From: Candida dubliniensis CD36
Lineage: Eukaryota > Ascomycota > Pichiomycetes > Serinales > Debaryomycetaceae
Assembly (NCBI RefSeq): GCF_000026945.1
Contig: NC_012863.1
Location: forward strand, 1,269,501-1,333,500
Reading direction: 5' to 3'
Length of the DNA: 64,000 nucleotides
Below the pieces are notes generated by a model, which was not told the DNA's origin, ran no database searches, and saw nothing but the letters and a program-made list of their open reading frames with translations. Position 1 is the first letter of the stretch; the number at the start of each line of letters is the position of its first letter. The translations under genes and the position numbers were made by a program. This document shows, one piece after another, positions 21,850-32,241 of the stretch.

Positions 21850-22754
21850 ATGGTTGAAACTAGTGAATCCAATTCGTTTTCAATGTCTACCAACGTGACT
21901 GGGATACCAAACCCTAATGTCCAGATCATACAAGATGGTAAAATTGTGAAAAAAGTTCAACGAACCAGACAACGTAAGATTTTATCATGTGTCTATTGCC
22001 ATTCGAAAAAGATCAAATGTGATCGGCAAGAGCCATGTTCTCAATGTACCAAGTTAGACATTGAATGCAAGTACTTTATTAATGAAAGAATTAGTCGTGG
22101 TGGTAAAAAATCTAGCAGATTAACTGCCGATGAGAAGAAGTTGAGAGGATTGACGAGTTCCGCCGAAGAAAGCAAGAAAGGGCAACTGAAATCTGATGAA
22201 GCAACAAAGAGCCAAGATACACAGTCCCTGCTATCTTCTTGTCCTACAAACTCCTCAACTACAACAGTAACCAATCCATTAGCTACATCCTCAAGTTTAG
22301 AAACAAATATAGAAGAAGTCGAGCAAAAACACTTTGTCACTGTTTCTGATAACAAGAATTTTATTGAAAATTCTAACCAGACTCAACGTGAACAACTTGG
22401 TATTGATGATGGGGCATTTAAACCACTGGGATTGGATATGTCAGCAAGTATATTGACATTCCCGAATAAATCTGAAACAAATTCTAACTTGAACAGCCTT
22501 AGAGGTTTTACAACAACTTTGGAATCACCATTTTCTGGTGCTGATCCATTCGCAATGGGAAGTTTAATTCAATCTCCTATGGTAAATCAAGCCACAAACA
22601 ATATGACAAATAGTTATTTCAATCACAATTTCACAACACAGACAAATAATCAAATCAGTTTCAACTCAAGCTCGTTTCCATTGGCAAATCAAGATGTATC
22701 GATCACATTCCCAAGTCATGTAAATTCACCTACTATGACCTTTTCTGAAAGATT

Positions 22755-22785
<31 letters not shown>

Positions 22786-23178
22786 CTGCAACAACCACAA
22801 CCACGACAACAGACACCACATCGACCAGAATCAGATTCATTAATGAAAACTCAAACGCAGAACTCATCCTTGTACCATTCATTTAATGAATATCGTGTCA
22901 ATACTGCTACTTCAATTAACTATTTGTATGGAACAAATACCTATGGTGAGAATTCAAATATACTTAATGATATTATGGAATACTTGCCAACGGGAAAAGA
23001 TCGTTCTTTTGAATTGATGGATAGATATATCAATTCAGTACACCTATTGTTGCCAATAGTGGTTAATATGAACGAATTTTTAGCCCAACATAAATTATAT
23101 TGGGAGATAAAGTCAAAGAGAGATTCTTCTTCATCAGATGCAGATGCAAATAACCCTCACGTTGAATCTTATCGATAA
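21850..23178 (+). CDS. ZCF5: Zn2Cys6 transcription factor with short C terminus (Zcf5-like)
   Basis: This fungal binuclear zinc cluster factor has Cys47, Cys50, Cys57, Cys63, Cys66 and Cys73 in CVYCHSKKIKC-x5-CSQC-x6-C, preceded by a basic linker (KVQRTRQRK). Ser/Thr- and Asn/Gln-rich sequence follows, including poly-Gln at about residues 303-312. The last 70 residues (DIMEYLPTGKDRSFELMDRY, then HLLLPIVVNMNEFL) resemble the opening of the fungal-specific transcription factor domain. The protein stops there at 442 residues, while relatives usually continue for several hundred more. The DNA after the stop shows no continuing coding sequence. The symbol is assigned from its position next to PHO4 and SEC23 as I recall it in C. 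albicans, so it is tentative. Confidence 0.75.
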
Positions 23179-23741
23179 ATGATGCAGTGTGTTTGTTTTA
23201 CACTTTTAGTCTTTAATTATAGTTTGGTAGAATTTCCTAGGAACTTAAGAACTTGTAGGAGAATGCTAATAAGAAGTTGTATTTCTTAATTGAAAGTTAT
23301 AATTGTAAGAATATATTGTATAAAAGATGAGATGATAAAGAAAAGATATAAAAAGTCCTATAAAAAAGTAATGTAAAATAAAAGTATACAAAAATCAAGT
23401 AAAATAGAATATTTGCACACAAATATACGCTAACTAAAGAATATGGGAAGTACTGTGTCGCCTAGTATCACGGAAAAATAAGTACCTAAAAAGTCGCAGC
23501 TAAGTAATAAGACCCATTTATTACCGCTGCCGTCGTTTTACTCGATTAAGTAAAACAACAAGGTACTTATTAATCTGGTGGCGTTGTTGATTTGTAATTT
23601 TTTTTTTTAAAATATGCAAATTTATATTTGTATACAAACTATACTCTATAAATCTACATACTTTTTTTATTGTTTTTTTTTTTTTAATTTCTAATTTTTT
23701 TATTTTTTTTATTGTTTTTTTTTTTTTTTTTTTATTGCTTT
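23179..23741. other. AT-rich intergenic region with clustered T-tracts
   Basis: The region is extremely AT-rich. Between about 23600 and 23760 there are four long T runs split by short AT words; read on the reverse strand they form an A-rich tail directly after the endonuclease-like ORF. No gene is visible. Confidence 0.55.
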
Positions 23742-25280
23742 TTATTTATATTGTATTTTTATATTTTTTTTCTCGTATTCTCTTATTTTTTCTATTTTTA
23801 TGTTTTGTTTTTCTAATTCAACTTTTTCGTGAGCTAAGTATTTTTTATCATCCTTATGGATGAGCAGAATGACGTCGTGGGTTGAAATACGCCTATTCTC
23901 CTTGAACAATTTATACATGTAGTTATCGAGTAAAAAACGATGAACATATATCCTGTCAAGTCTTTTTTTTCTATCTCCGGCTTTGTAAGGGAAATTTGTC
24001 GGTTGGTTGACATCGGGGTTTTCATGACGAAACAAATCTAGAAGGCCGAGCAGCTTAAAAATCGTATTCAAGAACTTCATAAGATCTCTTTCTCCGGGCT
24101 TAAATTGGTATTCGGTTGGATTTTTTATTTTTGTAATTGTATCTCTTTTGTAATCTACCACCGAATTAAAATCTCCTAAAGCTATAGTTGGAAAACCTGT
24201 TTGTTTAGCAGCAACTAAAGCATCTCTTAATTTTTTTGCACTCCCTATTTGATGACGATAATCATTTACTTTGAAGTAAAGATTAAAAATCATAAAGGGA
24301 AGTGATGAATGACGAATAACAGAAATTCTGCCTTCGTCATCCAAGGCAGCTATTTGAGCATCTGCCAATGTGTCAGACACCGTAAAACCAGTTAAATCCC
24401 CATGCCTATATTTTTTAAAATGCATGGGGGTATTATTTTTCCAGATATCAACGTCTTCAGGATCGAAGTCATTTTTTATTTTCGCCTCTTGCATCCCCCA
24501 AAGCTCAATGAACTGGTGGTCGTTCACCAATTGGTTTATTTCTTTCTCAATTGTTGTTTTTTGTGCTCCTTGGCCACTATGTCCTAAATTTTTTGAGGCA
24601 ATTGATAAAGATGGAGCGTTTATTTTGGAGCACAACATATCACATACCCGTCTAACTTTCTTGGTACCTTTTTTAAGAACTTTTCCTTCATAAGTAATAT
24701 CATTCTTTCCAAGGGATGCAAGAGGAATATCTCTGAATATATAAGGGAAAGACTTGATTAAATTGTCAATATCTTCAATTGCGGCATGTGCGGGACCTAA
24801 TAAGACATCTGTTATTTTTGTTAACTTGGTTACTCTGACAAGAGTTCTGCTGTTTGAGCCTTCTTCTAAATTTGTATCAGGATTCTCTTGTTCTTGATTT
24901 TCATCTTCATCATCATCACTAAGATAAATAACTTCGCAATCTGTTTCATATCCATCACGGGTCCTTTTCTCTCTCTGAAATCTAACTCTTTGACGAGCAT
25001 CCTCTAATTTAATATCCCTCTGTGCTTTGGTAACATGACGGCGTTTAGTGGCTCTTTTTGTCTGCTTATTCCAATATTTATTCACTCTGTCACCACCTTT
25101 TTTAGAATGACGAGGACGCTTGTTATCCTTGCAAAGCAAGTTCAAAGAGGAAAATCGAACTTCCAAGTGATCCATTGGATCAGCTGAAGCCGTACCATTA
25201 GAGGGGGCTACGTCAACGGTTTTAAACTCGAGAAATAGAACTTCTGCGTGGCCGTCTGGAAACAAAACAGGAATCGTCAT
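23742..25280 (-). CDS. Endonuclease/exonuclease/phosphatase-domain protein, resembling a LINE-type endonuclease
   Basis: This 512-residue protein has a basic then acidic N-terminal half (KQTKRATKRRHV, then SDDDEDENQEQEN) and a C-terminal EEP fold. Glu265 in WGMQEAKI matches the catalytic Glu, IALGDFNSV supplies Asp370 and Asn372, and FPYKAGDRKKRLDRIYV is the conserved RIDRIY-type strand. The usual closing SDH is STH here (Thr467, His468), so one catalytic Asp is replaced. The layout recalls the endonuclease of L1-like retrotransposons such as Zorro, but no reverse transcriptase follows; the frame ends in a Lys/Ile-rich tail running into A-rich DNA. It could be a co-opted or dying element endonuclease, or an unrelated EEP enzyme. 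Expression and activity are unknown. Confidence 0.6.
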   Translation of the reverse strand: MTIPVLFPDGHAEVLFLEFKTVDVAPSNGTASADPMDHLEVRFSSLNLLCKDNKRPRHSKKGGDRVNKYWNKQTKRATKRRHVTKAQRDIKLEDARQRVRFQREKRTRDGYETDCEVIYLSDDDEDENQEQENPDTNLEEGSNSRTLVRVTKLTKITDVLLGPAHAAIEDIDNLIKSFPYIFRDIPLASLGKNDITYEGKVLKKGTKKVRRVCDMLCSKINAPSLSIASKNLGHSGQGAQKTTIEKEINQLVNDHQFIELWGMQEAKIKNDFDPEDVDIWKNNTPMHFKKYRHGDLTGFTVSDTLADAQIAALDDEGRISVIRHSSLPFMIFNLYFKVNDYRHQIGSAKKLRDALVAAKQTGFPTIALGDFNSVVDYKRDTITKIKNPTEYQFKPGERDLMKFLNTIFKLLGLLDLFRHENPDVNQPTNFPYKAGDRKKRLDRIYVHRFLLDNYMYKLFKENRRISTHDVILLIHKDDKKYLAHEKVELEKQNIKIEKIREYEKKNIKIQYK

Positions 25281-27165
25281 GTTGTCGTTAGAGAATAGAG
25301 TAGTCTAAGAATTTAGAAATATGAGACCTACAATTCTGTTAAGTATAATACGATTATATGGAATCTATGGGGTCAAAATTGTCTAGTGGGTTAGATCCAG
25401 TTTTTTGATTATCTTTGTGTAATGCAAAATTGTAAACCGTATGACTGTCAGCCAATAGCAATAAACTTATAAAATACATTAGCCACTAACAAGAAGTTAA
25501 ACATCTTGTAACTTTCATCAGATCTTAACATTTTTTAACTAAAAACTTGTGGAATTCCGTTTAGAGACTAACCACTAACTACTAAAACTAGATTTACTTG
25601 CTCACCTTAAGCAAATAATCAACCAACTACTGAATTAATATAATCAGTGTAGACTATCACCTTAATAGTCTATACGATACTTTTCCATCACTTTATTACT
25701 ATCGTTCTAATGTTGTACTCTACTATAGTTACCTACTACTACTACTATTGGTAATGACTTACTGCTACTTCTTAAACTATAATCACGACTGTTTCCGCTG
25801 AGACGGATATACAGTTACAGGTTCTAGGTGTGTATATTGTTGTAAAACAGGATCTGCAATATTTTATGTGCAGTCCTTTTGAATTCAACTCAGGGAGTTC
25901 GACGAATCCTTTATAATTGCTAATTTATTATTCTCTATTATATACTACTTCTCTTTGGAAGACAATCCATATTTTATTACTTTCAATTATTACATACTGA
26001 TAATTAGCTTCGAATCTATAGAAAGTTAGAGCAACATATATTGTCCGTCGTAATATCTGAGTAATAAAACCTAGGAATCCTTCAATCTCTTATGATTATC
26101 TTTCATCTTACTTAAATGTGTTTCGAGTTCACATTCGGTCTTCTCCACTTCTAGCTTATGGGGGGTAAGACAAAGATGGTTCTGATTGGCTCAAGAACGT
26201 CAATGACCATAAGTCGGAGGTTCACTAGCTTATCCGATATCCCCGCCAATGACAATACATGAAGAATCACCTTCTATGCAGTCTTCAGCGCCACAATCCT
26301 AACAATTTAGCTAGAACTTGAATACACAGATTATATACAGGATTTACGCAATCTACGTAACACTAACCTAAAATACATGTACTCCACAATAACTATAAGT
26401 GATTATTGATTTCTTCTCTTTACATCAGTAAAAAAAGTATAAATTGCCATTAATTCCTCAATATTTTAAGATTTTTTTGTTTTTTTTTTGAAAACAATTC
26501 CATTATTAATATTGCTGCAGATTATTTACTGCTTGGTGGAGGTAGTTCTATATCCTTATCCAGTTTAGCAAGTCAGAAAAGACTGATCCTTCGTGTTGAG
26601 GGCCAGTGGAACGGTGGGGACGAATCTGTGTAGCAAGTCGTTAAATCGGCCAGTGGCACGAGTGGGCGATTTCCCTTAGCATGTAATTTTCTGATTCATG
26701 AATAAGATATGAATATTAACTTTGTTGTCCACTTCGTCATTTGGAAATAAGACGTTGAAATCATCACTTCGATAGTTTGCTACTAACCAAAAATTTACGT
26801 ATTAATAGGATGAGAATATACTATATTGCTTAGTATATTCTTGATTGTTGTATAAATTATAGTAATATTATATTTTCAGGTATTGTCTTTATAAATGATT
26901 AGAAATGTAGTCTGCTCAAATTCTCTGAAATCTTAGGTTCGGTTTTCTTGACCGCTTCAAAAAATGATGAAAATTGTTCTTATTTTCACTAATAGCGTTA
27001 TTTGGTAGAGACTTTTTATTGATGTTACTGATTATTGCAGCTTTTATTCAAGTTTAGAGAATTTGTTGCATGAGTTGATTAAATATATAGAGTAAACAAA
27101 TAAATGAAAGATTGTATAAATGTATTTAAATAAATTCTTGATTTCTTTTTCTTTCCTCCTACTTA
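25281..27165. other. 1.9-kb gene-free region, candidate transposon debris
   Basis: No open frame of note is present on either strand. Composition is patchy: a short TAC repeat near 25730-25746, a run of G at 26160-26166, and a GC-rich patch at 26580-26690 containing a partial duplication. Such anonymous DNA beside an endonuclease-like ORF is where solo LTRs or element fragments would be expected, but I could not identify LTR ends or target-site duplications. Confidence 0.4.
26597..26675 (+). repeat. GC-rich imperfect direct duplication
   Basis: GGCCAGTGGAACGGTGGGGA and GGCCAGTGGCACGAGTGGGC start about 49 bp apart, and each is preceded at a distance by AGCAAGTC. The patch is much more GC-rich than its surroundings. 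The identity is unknown. Confidence 0.45.
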
Positions 27166-27558
27166 TTATCGTTCCAAATTTATATTGTTACCAAACTTGT
27201 CATACAATTGAGCCTTTAAATCTTTCAACTCTTCATCAAACCCATCAATTAGTTCTTCAATACTATTTATCTTTTCCTCCAAACTATTAGCATCTGATTC
27301 TATCTTCTGTAACACCTGGTCTTTAGGTAAGAATACAAAACAATCACCGATTCTGTATTGTATTTTCTCTTCGTCATCAATCAATTCTAATTCAATGGAT
27401 AAATCATCAAGGTATTCCTTTTCTGTTTTCAACGTGGATAGCTCCTGAGTTTGTTCATCTTTTTTAGATATTAAAGTGGAGAATTTATTGATTTTTAATT
27501 GATCTTCATATGTCACCTCTGTGGACGTGTTGACTTGTCCTGATGGTAACAACTCCAT
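27166..27558 (-). CDS. GIM3: Prefoldin subunit 4 (Gim3)
   Basis: This beta-type subunit of the hexameric prefoldin/GimC chaperone delivers unfolded actin and tubulin to the CCT chaperonin. The 130-residue protein has the expected two coiled coils (about residues 18-60 and 85-122) flanking the hairpin YRIGDCFVFLPKDQ, a hallmark of prefoldin 4. It starts MELLPSGQVNTSTEVTYEDQ, also typical, and matches the yeast protein in length (129). It is convergent with the endonuclease-like region and divergent from the acetyltransferase gene, about 1 kb away. Confidence 0.94.
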   Translation of the reverse strand: MELLPSGQVNTSTEVTYEDQLKINKFSTLISKKDEQTQELSTLKTEKEYLDDLSIELELIDDEEKIQYRIGDCFVFLPKDQVLQKIESDANSLEEKINSIEELIDGFDEELKDLKAQLYDKFGNNINLER

Positions 27559-28565
27559 GATTGTATTGTGTCCCGAGTTTGGTTGTTGGATGAAGAAAAT
27601 TGATTTTCTAAATTTTTCTTTTTAGTTGTTTGTTTGAATGTGCGCAATGCCTCGGGTGTAATTTCCACAAGAATTTCTATTCTTCAAAGTATGTATTAAT
27701 TTTATACTATTGATGTTTCGGTACCTCTTCTTCAGACCATACTTAACAGTAGAAAAGCTAGGGTATTATATTGTTCTTAATAATCTTAATAATATATAGA
27801 TAGCAAAGAAAGAGAATGGTATTAAATTGGATAATAACTGGTCGTGTAAACTAAAACAAATATATAGAGAATCTTCACGGAACAACAATAGTTTGGGAGG
27901 ATTAAGTTACTATATTATTTAACAGTCACATTCAGTCTGTCTGTCCGCCTAAGCGACATTCCTTGTATGTTGGAACTGACTGTGTGGCAATTTAATCTTC
28001 CTCCATATAAAGCATTTGTATGGAGATTTTTTAAGGCAACTTTTAATTTGTTCGGTAAGTGTTATTGCAAAAAAGAAAAAGCATTGTTCACTGTTTTTAC
28101 CCCAAAAATTTTCATTTATCCAAATGCCACGCATCATAGTTTGGAATAGATCTGGTGTGGCAGGTAAACAAGATATGTAAAACTCCCATTCACCATAAAC
28201 CTAGAATCTAACTAAAAGCAACGTCAGCCACAAACTGATAAATGTATGAAAATCCTCTATAGTTCCAGAAGTCATCGGATAACTTTCCTAATTGAGAGTT
28301 ACGCGACACCTAGAATCTAATTTCTCGCGATGGGTTAACGTTAGTGGAAGCAACTACTACCACTATTTTAACTTAAAATTCATTGGTTGCACCTAAAAAC
28401 AAAAGACTCTTTGTAAGAAACTGCAAGTCTTGTTTAAGTCACATTTTGAGTTTATTGCTTTGTGTTTGTTATCTACCCACCACATTGAAGAGTATTTAAA
28501 AAGGGGTCAATTCAGTTTTTCCAATTTTTCATTTTTGTTTTGTTTTGTCTTAATCTTCACTCATA
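27559..28565. other. 1-kb divergent promoter region GIM3/LYC1
   Basis: Two overlapping 60-codon frames on opposite strands (27949-28149) are probably chance. A 12-base direct repeat CCTAGAATCTAA is at 28200-28211 and 28309-28320. A T/A-rich leader precedes the acetyltransferase. No RNA gene was recognised. Confidence 0.5.
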
Positions 28566-29798
28566 ATGCCATCAACATTTTCTTCTTCATCTTCCCCAGA
28601 TCAAGAACAATTTGAATTAGTTCATTTGACAGAACAAGAACTCATAGATTTCACTAGATTTCAAAATGCTCAAGCTTGGAAAGGGGCATTATCAATTAAA
28701 GATTACGTCTTGAGAGAGCATGTCTTGGGTAAATCAAAAATGGCAACTACACCTCCTAATAAATTATTGATATTTATGTTGAGAAACAAAACAGATAAAG
28801 CCCCGTTGTGTTCTATTGAATTTTTAATACGTAAAAGTAAAAAGTATACTTTGAACAAACAAGAGAATGTGGTTGAACAAGAAGACATTTTAAGTGGATG
28901 TATTGGTGGTGTTTATACGTACCCACAACATCGTGGTAACGGATATGCTAGAGTAATGGTTGATAAGCTAGTTGTTGAAGCAAAAGAATTGTTGGGATCA
29001 CGGGGATTTGTCTTTTTATATTCTGAAATTGGTGAATATTATTCTAAAAATGGATTTTTGTCTCAAGGGGTTGATTTGATTAACATTCCATTGACATGTG
29101 AACTGGATTCTGTTGCAACCACGTCTGATATGAAGTATGATTTGATTGGGTATCATCAATTTGATTCGTTGATGGAACGTTATAACAAACAAAATGAACA
29201 AGAAATAATAGTAAAAGTTCTTAAGGATGGGAAGTCACGTATTACAGTAGTGCCAAATTCTAAAATCATTGATTGGTTTCATTTGAGGTCAAAGTATATT
29301 TCCTATAAAATATTTTATGAATCAAAACAAGCCCATGAACCTATTGATTTCTATAATGAATCATACGAGTCGATAAAATCAAAATTAGAACTGGTTGAAC
29401 CAAAATACTTTGGTATTAAACTTGAAATTGCTGGGTTCATTATTTGGACAATGGATTTCAACAATCAATCAAAGCCGGAAAACTATGTCACTGTTTTGAA
29501 GATTGTTTCCTTTGACGAGAATTCAAAAGATGAAGTTTCTATCAAATTATTAAGTTTATTGAAAACCCACTTGATTAAAAATCCAATATTGAATGGTATG
29601 AAGACTACCAAAATAGTAATTTGGGAATCAGAAATCAGTTCAAGTGTCAAAAATACTTTGATCAACCAATGGAATGCTCAAGTTAATATCGATAACCCTT
29701 CCCGTTCTGCAATATTGATGAATGATCCTAAAGAAGATGTAAAATTGCGTGAGTCTGATATAATATGGGAAGGAAATGATAAACTTCCTTGGTTTTAA
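28566..29798 (+). CDS. LYC1: GNAT-family N-acetyltransferase of the Lyc1 type
   Basis: The 410-residue protein has an N-terminal GNAT domain with the acetyl-CoA loop YTYPQHRGNGYARVMVDKLV (Arg123-Gly-Asn-Gly126-Tyr-Ala128) and the following strand GFVFLYSEIGEYYSKNGF. It begins, after a Ser-rich lead, FELVHLTEQELIDFTRFQNAQAWKG, as in fungal Lyc1, a lysine N6-acetyltransferase of lysine catabolism in Yarrowia, and S. cerevisiae YGR111W. A C-terminal extension of about 200 residues is shared with that family and ends DIIWEGNDKLPWF. The acceptor substrate in this organism is inferred from the family. The codon at 29389 is CTG, so that residue is Ser. Confidence 0.78.
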   Translation: MPSTFSSSSSPDQEQFELVHLTEQELIDFTRFQNAQAWKGALSIKDYVLREHVLGKSKMATTPPNKLLIFMLRNKTDKAPLCSIEFLIRKSKKYTLNKQENVVEQEDILSGCIGGVYTYPQHRGNGYARVMVDKLVVEAKELLGSRGFVFLYSEIGEYYSKNGFLSQGVDLINIPLTCELDSVATTSDMKYDLIGYHQFDSLMERYNKQNEQEIIVKVLKDGKSRITVVPNSKIIDWFHLRSKYISYKIFYESKQAHEPIDFYNESYESIKSKLELVEPKYFGIKLEIAGFIIWTMDFNNQSKPENYVTVLKIVSFDENSKDEVSIKLLSLLKTHLIKNPILNGMKTTKIVIWESEISSSVKNTLINQWNAQVNIDNPSRSAILMNDPKEDVKLRESDIIWEGNDKLPWF

Positions 29799-30057
29799 TA
29801 AGTAGAGGTTAGCTAAACTTAATAGAGCATTTGAGATGTTTTTTTTTTTTTTTCTACTTTATATTTATATTTATTGTATATTACTGTTGAATATATCTTG
29901 TATTCTGATGCTTATTGGAAATAATGTTAAAGGGAAATTTACGTTTGGTACGGGATTGTGCATACCAAGTCAATCAATTAACTATTATACAAAAATAAAT
30001 AAATACAAACCAAACACCAATAGCTTTTTTTTTTTTTTTTTAATTCTAATCTAATTT

Positions 30058-32241
30058 CTAAGACCAACCTTGTAATTGTTCAAAAAAATCTACTCTATGT
30101 GGAGTATTATCCAAGTTTTTCTTCACTGCAACCCTCAACTCATCAACCATCATTGGATGCCCACAAGTTATAAAGGCCAACGACATATCCGCTTTTTCTG
30201 TTTCATATTTCACCATGGCATCCATACATGGTTTACCTTCAATGAATTCAATATGGGCCAATTCTTGTCGCAAATTCTCGACTATTGAGTTTGGATGCGA
30301 ATAAATTGATAAATCGACAGACTTTGTTTCAATTTTTTCAACTGATTCCTTTTCGTATTGATACAGTTGTTTAAAAGCCTTATTGCTAGATGAGTCAAAT
30401 CCACTCAAATCGTCAGGTCGAGTTACAAATACCATGGCTTGCACTCGTGTATTTTGTAACCTCTTCAATTCGTCAGCAAACCAAGTCACCGATTTCCAAT
30501 TTCTTATAACCCAAACTAGTTTGATTGTTTTATTTTCAGGTGCTCTTCTATCAACGTCAATGCATTCAGAATAAAGACCAGGAATACCATTACCACCAGC
30601 AACATATACCAAATGTCTACATCTTTGACCCGGACTATGTCCACCATAAGGACCTTCGACCATAACTGGCATAGTGGAAACTTTACCAGGGCATTGACTC
30701 AAACGGTTATACAATGTTTTTGTTATACCATCTTTCACTTTAATATAAAACATAATTTCTTCCTCATCATTACCACCAATGACAAACGAAAATGGATGGG
30801 ATTGCCAAAATGTTGATGGTGTGAGAAAATGCACAAAGGCATGACCACCTGGTTTTGGTCTCCATTTTTTAGGTTTCGGTATAGTGACCTTAATGGTTTC
30901 ATTTGCCAACAAGGCAATATCGGCTTTCTTAACACCAAATGATGCCAATTTTAGAATTCGAATCACTCTATCAAATACCCATACAGCAATTGAAGCCCAC
31001 AAGTAGTTTGCATATCCCAAACCAATAACGTGTCTAACACCCCCAACAATAAAGAACACTACCAACAACAAGTGGAAAATGTAAAAGAATTCATAATATC
31101 TTCTTCTAAATATCAACATTCCAAAGAAGGTAATGAATCCACCACAAACGCATGCAACAATACCCCAAATAACATTATTTGTTTTCATGTTGGTTGCATA
31201 TGTGCCATTTATTTTGTCAACAACTGTATAAGTAACGCCATGAATAAACACCAAGGCAAGGCAAACACGAGAAATCCATCTATGATACATCATATAAGTA
31301 GAAAACTTCCAACCAGTTAACCATTGCATAAAATTATTGCGTCCTGCGAATAACACCAACAATGGAACTAAATATAATGTAACTATACCTGTTCTTGTTG
31401 CTATTAAATCACACAACTCTTCAGCCATGGAAGGTTCTTTAGGGTTATTAGGTATATGGTGAATATTGGCTGCACAAACTGCAATTGTGACAACTAAAAA
31501 GCCTCCTAAAATAATAGATTCTAATCTTGATGGAATTGTTCCAAGCAAGAACCAACCCATGACACTAACTTCTTTCGATTTTGTTCGAGAAAATGTAGGT
31601 GTTAACCCAATATGTTTTCTGTAAAAGTTGACAACTTTACCAATAAATGCATTGATCATACAACCCAAGTACATTTTCAAGACGAGATTAACTATGATTG
31701 CAAGTACTAAGATAACTCCCCAATATGCCAACAATATGCCTCCATAGGTTATGGATCTGTTTGTGTTTAAATAATATAACTTGTAAACATCTTTGTATAC
31801 TGCAAAAGATCCATTAGTATAATTGTATAAAATTGGTGTTTTGGCAAAATCGTTTTCAGTTAAAGTGTTGCCCCATCTTTTCCCCAATGACAAATTTCTT
31901 AATAAAGTTGAGTTGAAATTCAAAGTTAAATAGTACTTTACAAACATTGATTCAAATGTCATGTTACAAGTTTGAGCAAATTCGTTGATAATAAGGGAAT
32001 CATTGTTGTACCCATTAATAAAACAATCCATAATAGTAGCAAAAGCAGGATTGGAGTTACAATAGCAATCATAATTATGTCCTCCCCAAACTTTAGGTGG
32101 TAAACACACTGGCTTATGGTTACTGATCCAGGCGTCACATGAATATTGAGCAATATCTAGCGGTGTGTATCGATATGGATTTGATGACGATAAAGCTGAC
32201 GAAGCAAGTCCAAAGACTAACAAAAAAATGGATACCAACAT
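30058..32241 (-). CDS. Ferric reductase, Cfl/Fre family (first of three)
   Basis: This plasma-membrane flavocytochrome moves electrons from cytosolic NADPH through FAD and two hemes to extracellular Fe(III) or Cu(II). The 727-residue protein has a signal peptide (about 1-17), a Cys-rich extracellular N domain with NDS/NMT glycosylation sequons, a membrane domain with MMYHRWISR and heme-ligand-type His residues in the Cfl helices, the FAD motif HPFSF (482-486), GPYGG and VAGGNGIPG for NADPH, and CGHP near residue 693. Unlike the two copies at 43-50 kb it has no long Ser-rich linker after the N domain. The genus has many paralogues (CFL1, CFL2, FRE3 and others), so I give no symbol. It is transcribed opposite to the other two and convergent with LYC1. 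Confidence 0.92.
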   Translation of the reverse strand: MLVSIFLLVFGLASSALSSSNPYRYTPLDIAQYSCDAWISNHKPVCLPPKVWGGHNYDCYCNSNPAFATIMDCFINGYNNDSLIINEFAQTCNMTFESMFVKYYLTLNFNSTLLRNLSLGKRWGNTLTENDFAKTPILYNYTNGSFAVYKDVYKLYYLNTNRSITYGGILLAYWGVILVLAIIVNLVLKMYLGCMINAFIGKVVNFYRKHIGLTPTFSRTKSKEVSVMGWFLLGTIPSRLESIILGGFLVVTIAVCAANIHHIPNNPKEPSMAEELCDLIATRTGIVTLYLVPLLVLFAGRNNFMQWLTGWKFSTYMMYHRWISRVCLALVFIHGVTYTVVDKINGTYATNMKTNNVIWGIVACVCGGFITFFGMLIFRRRYYEFFYIFHLLLVVFFIVGGVRHVIGLGYANYLWASIAVWVFDRVIRILKLASFGVKKADIALLANETIKVTIPKPKKWRPKPGGHAFVHFLTPSTFWQSHPFSFVIGGNDEEEIMFYIKVKDGITKTLYNRLSQCPGKVSTMPVMVEGPYGGHSPGQRCRHLVYVAGGNGIPGLYSECIDVDRRAPENKTIKLVWVIRNWKSVTWFADELKRLQNTRVQAMVFVTRPDDLSGFDSSSNKAFKQLYQYEKESVEKIETKSVDLSIYSHPNSIVENLRQELAHIEFIEGKPCMDAMVKYETEKADMSLAFITCGHPMMVDELRVAVKKNLDNTPHRVDFFEQLQGWS

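Noticed and set aside
25281..27165. Solo LTR
   Set aside because: I could not find a TG...CA pair with flanking 5-bp target duplication; left as anonymous DNA.
27949..28149. Two overlapping frames of about 60 codons on opposite strands
   Set aside because: Neither shows a family motif; they lie in the GIM3/LYC1 promoter region.
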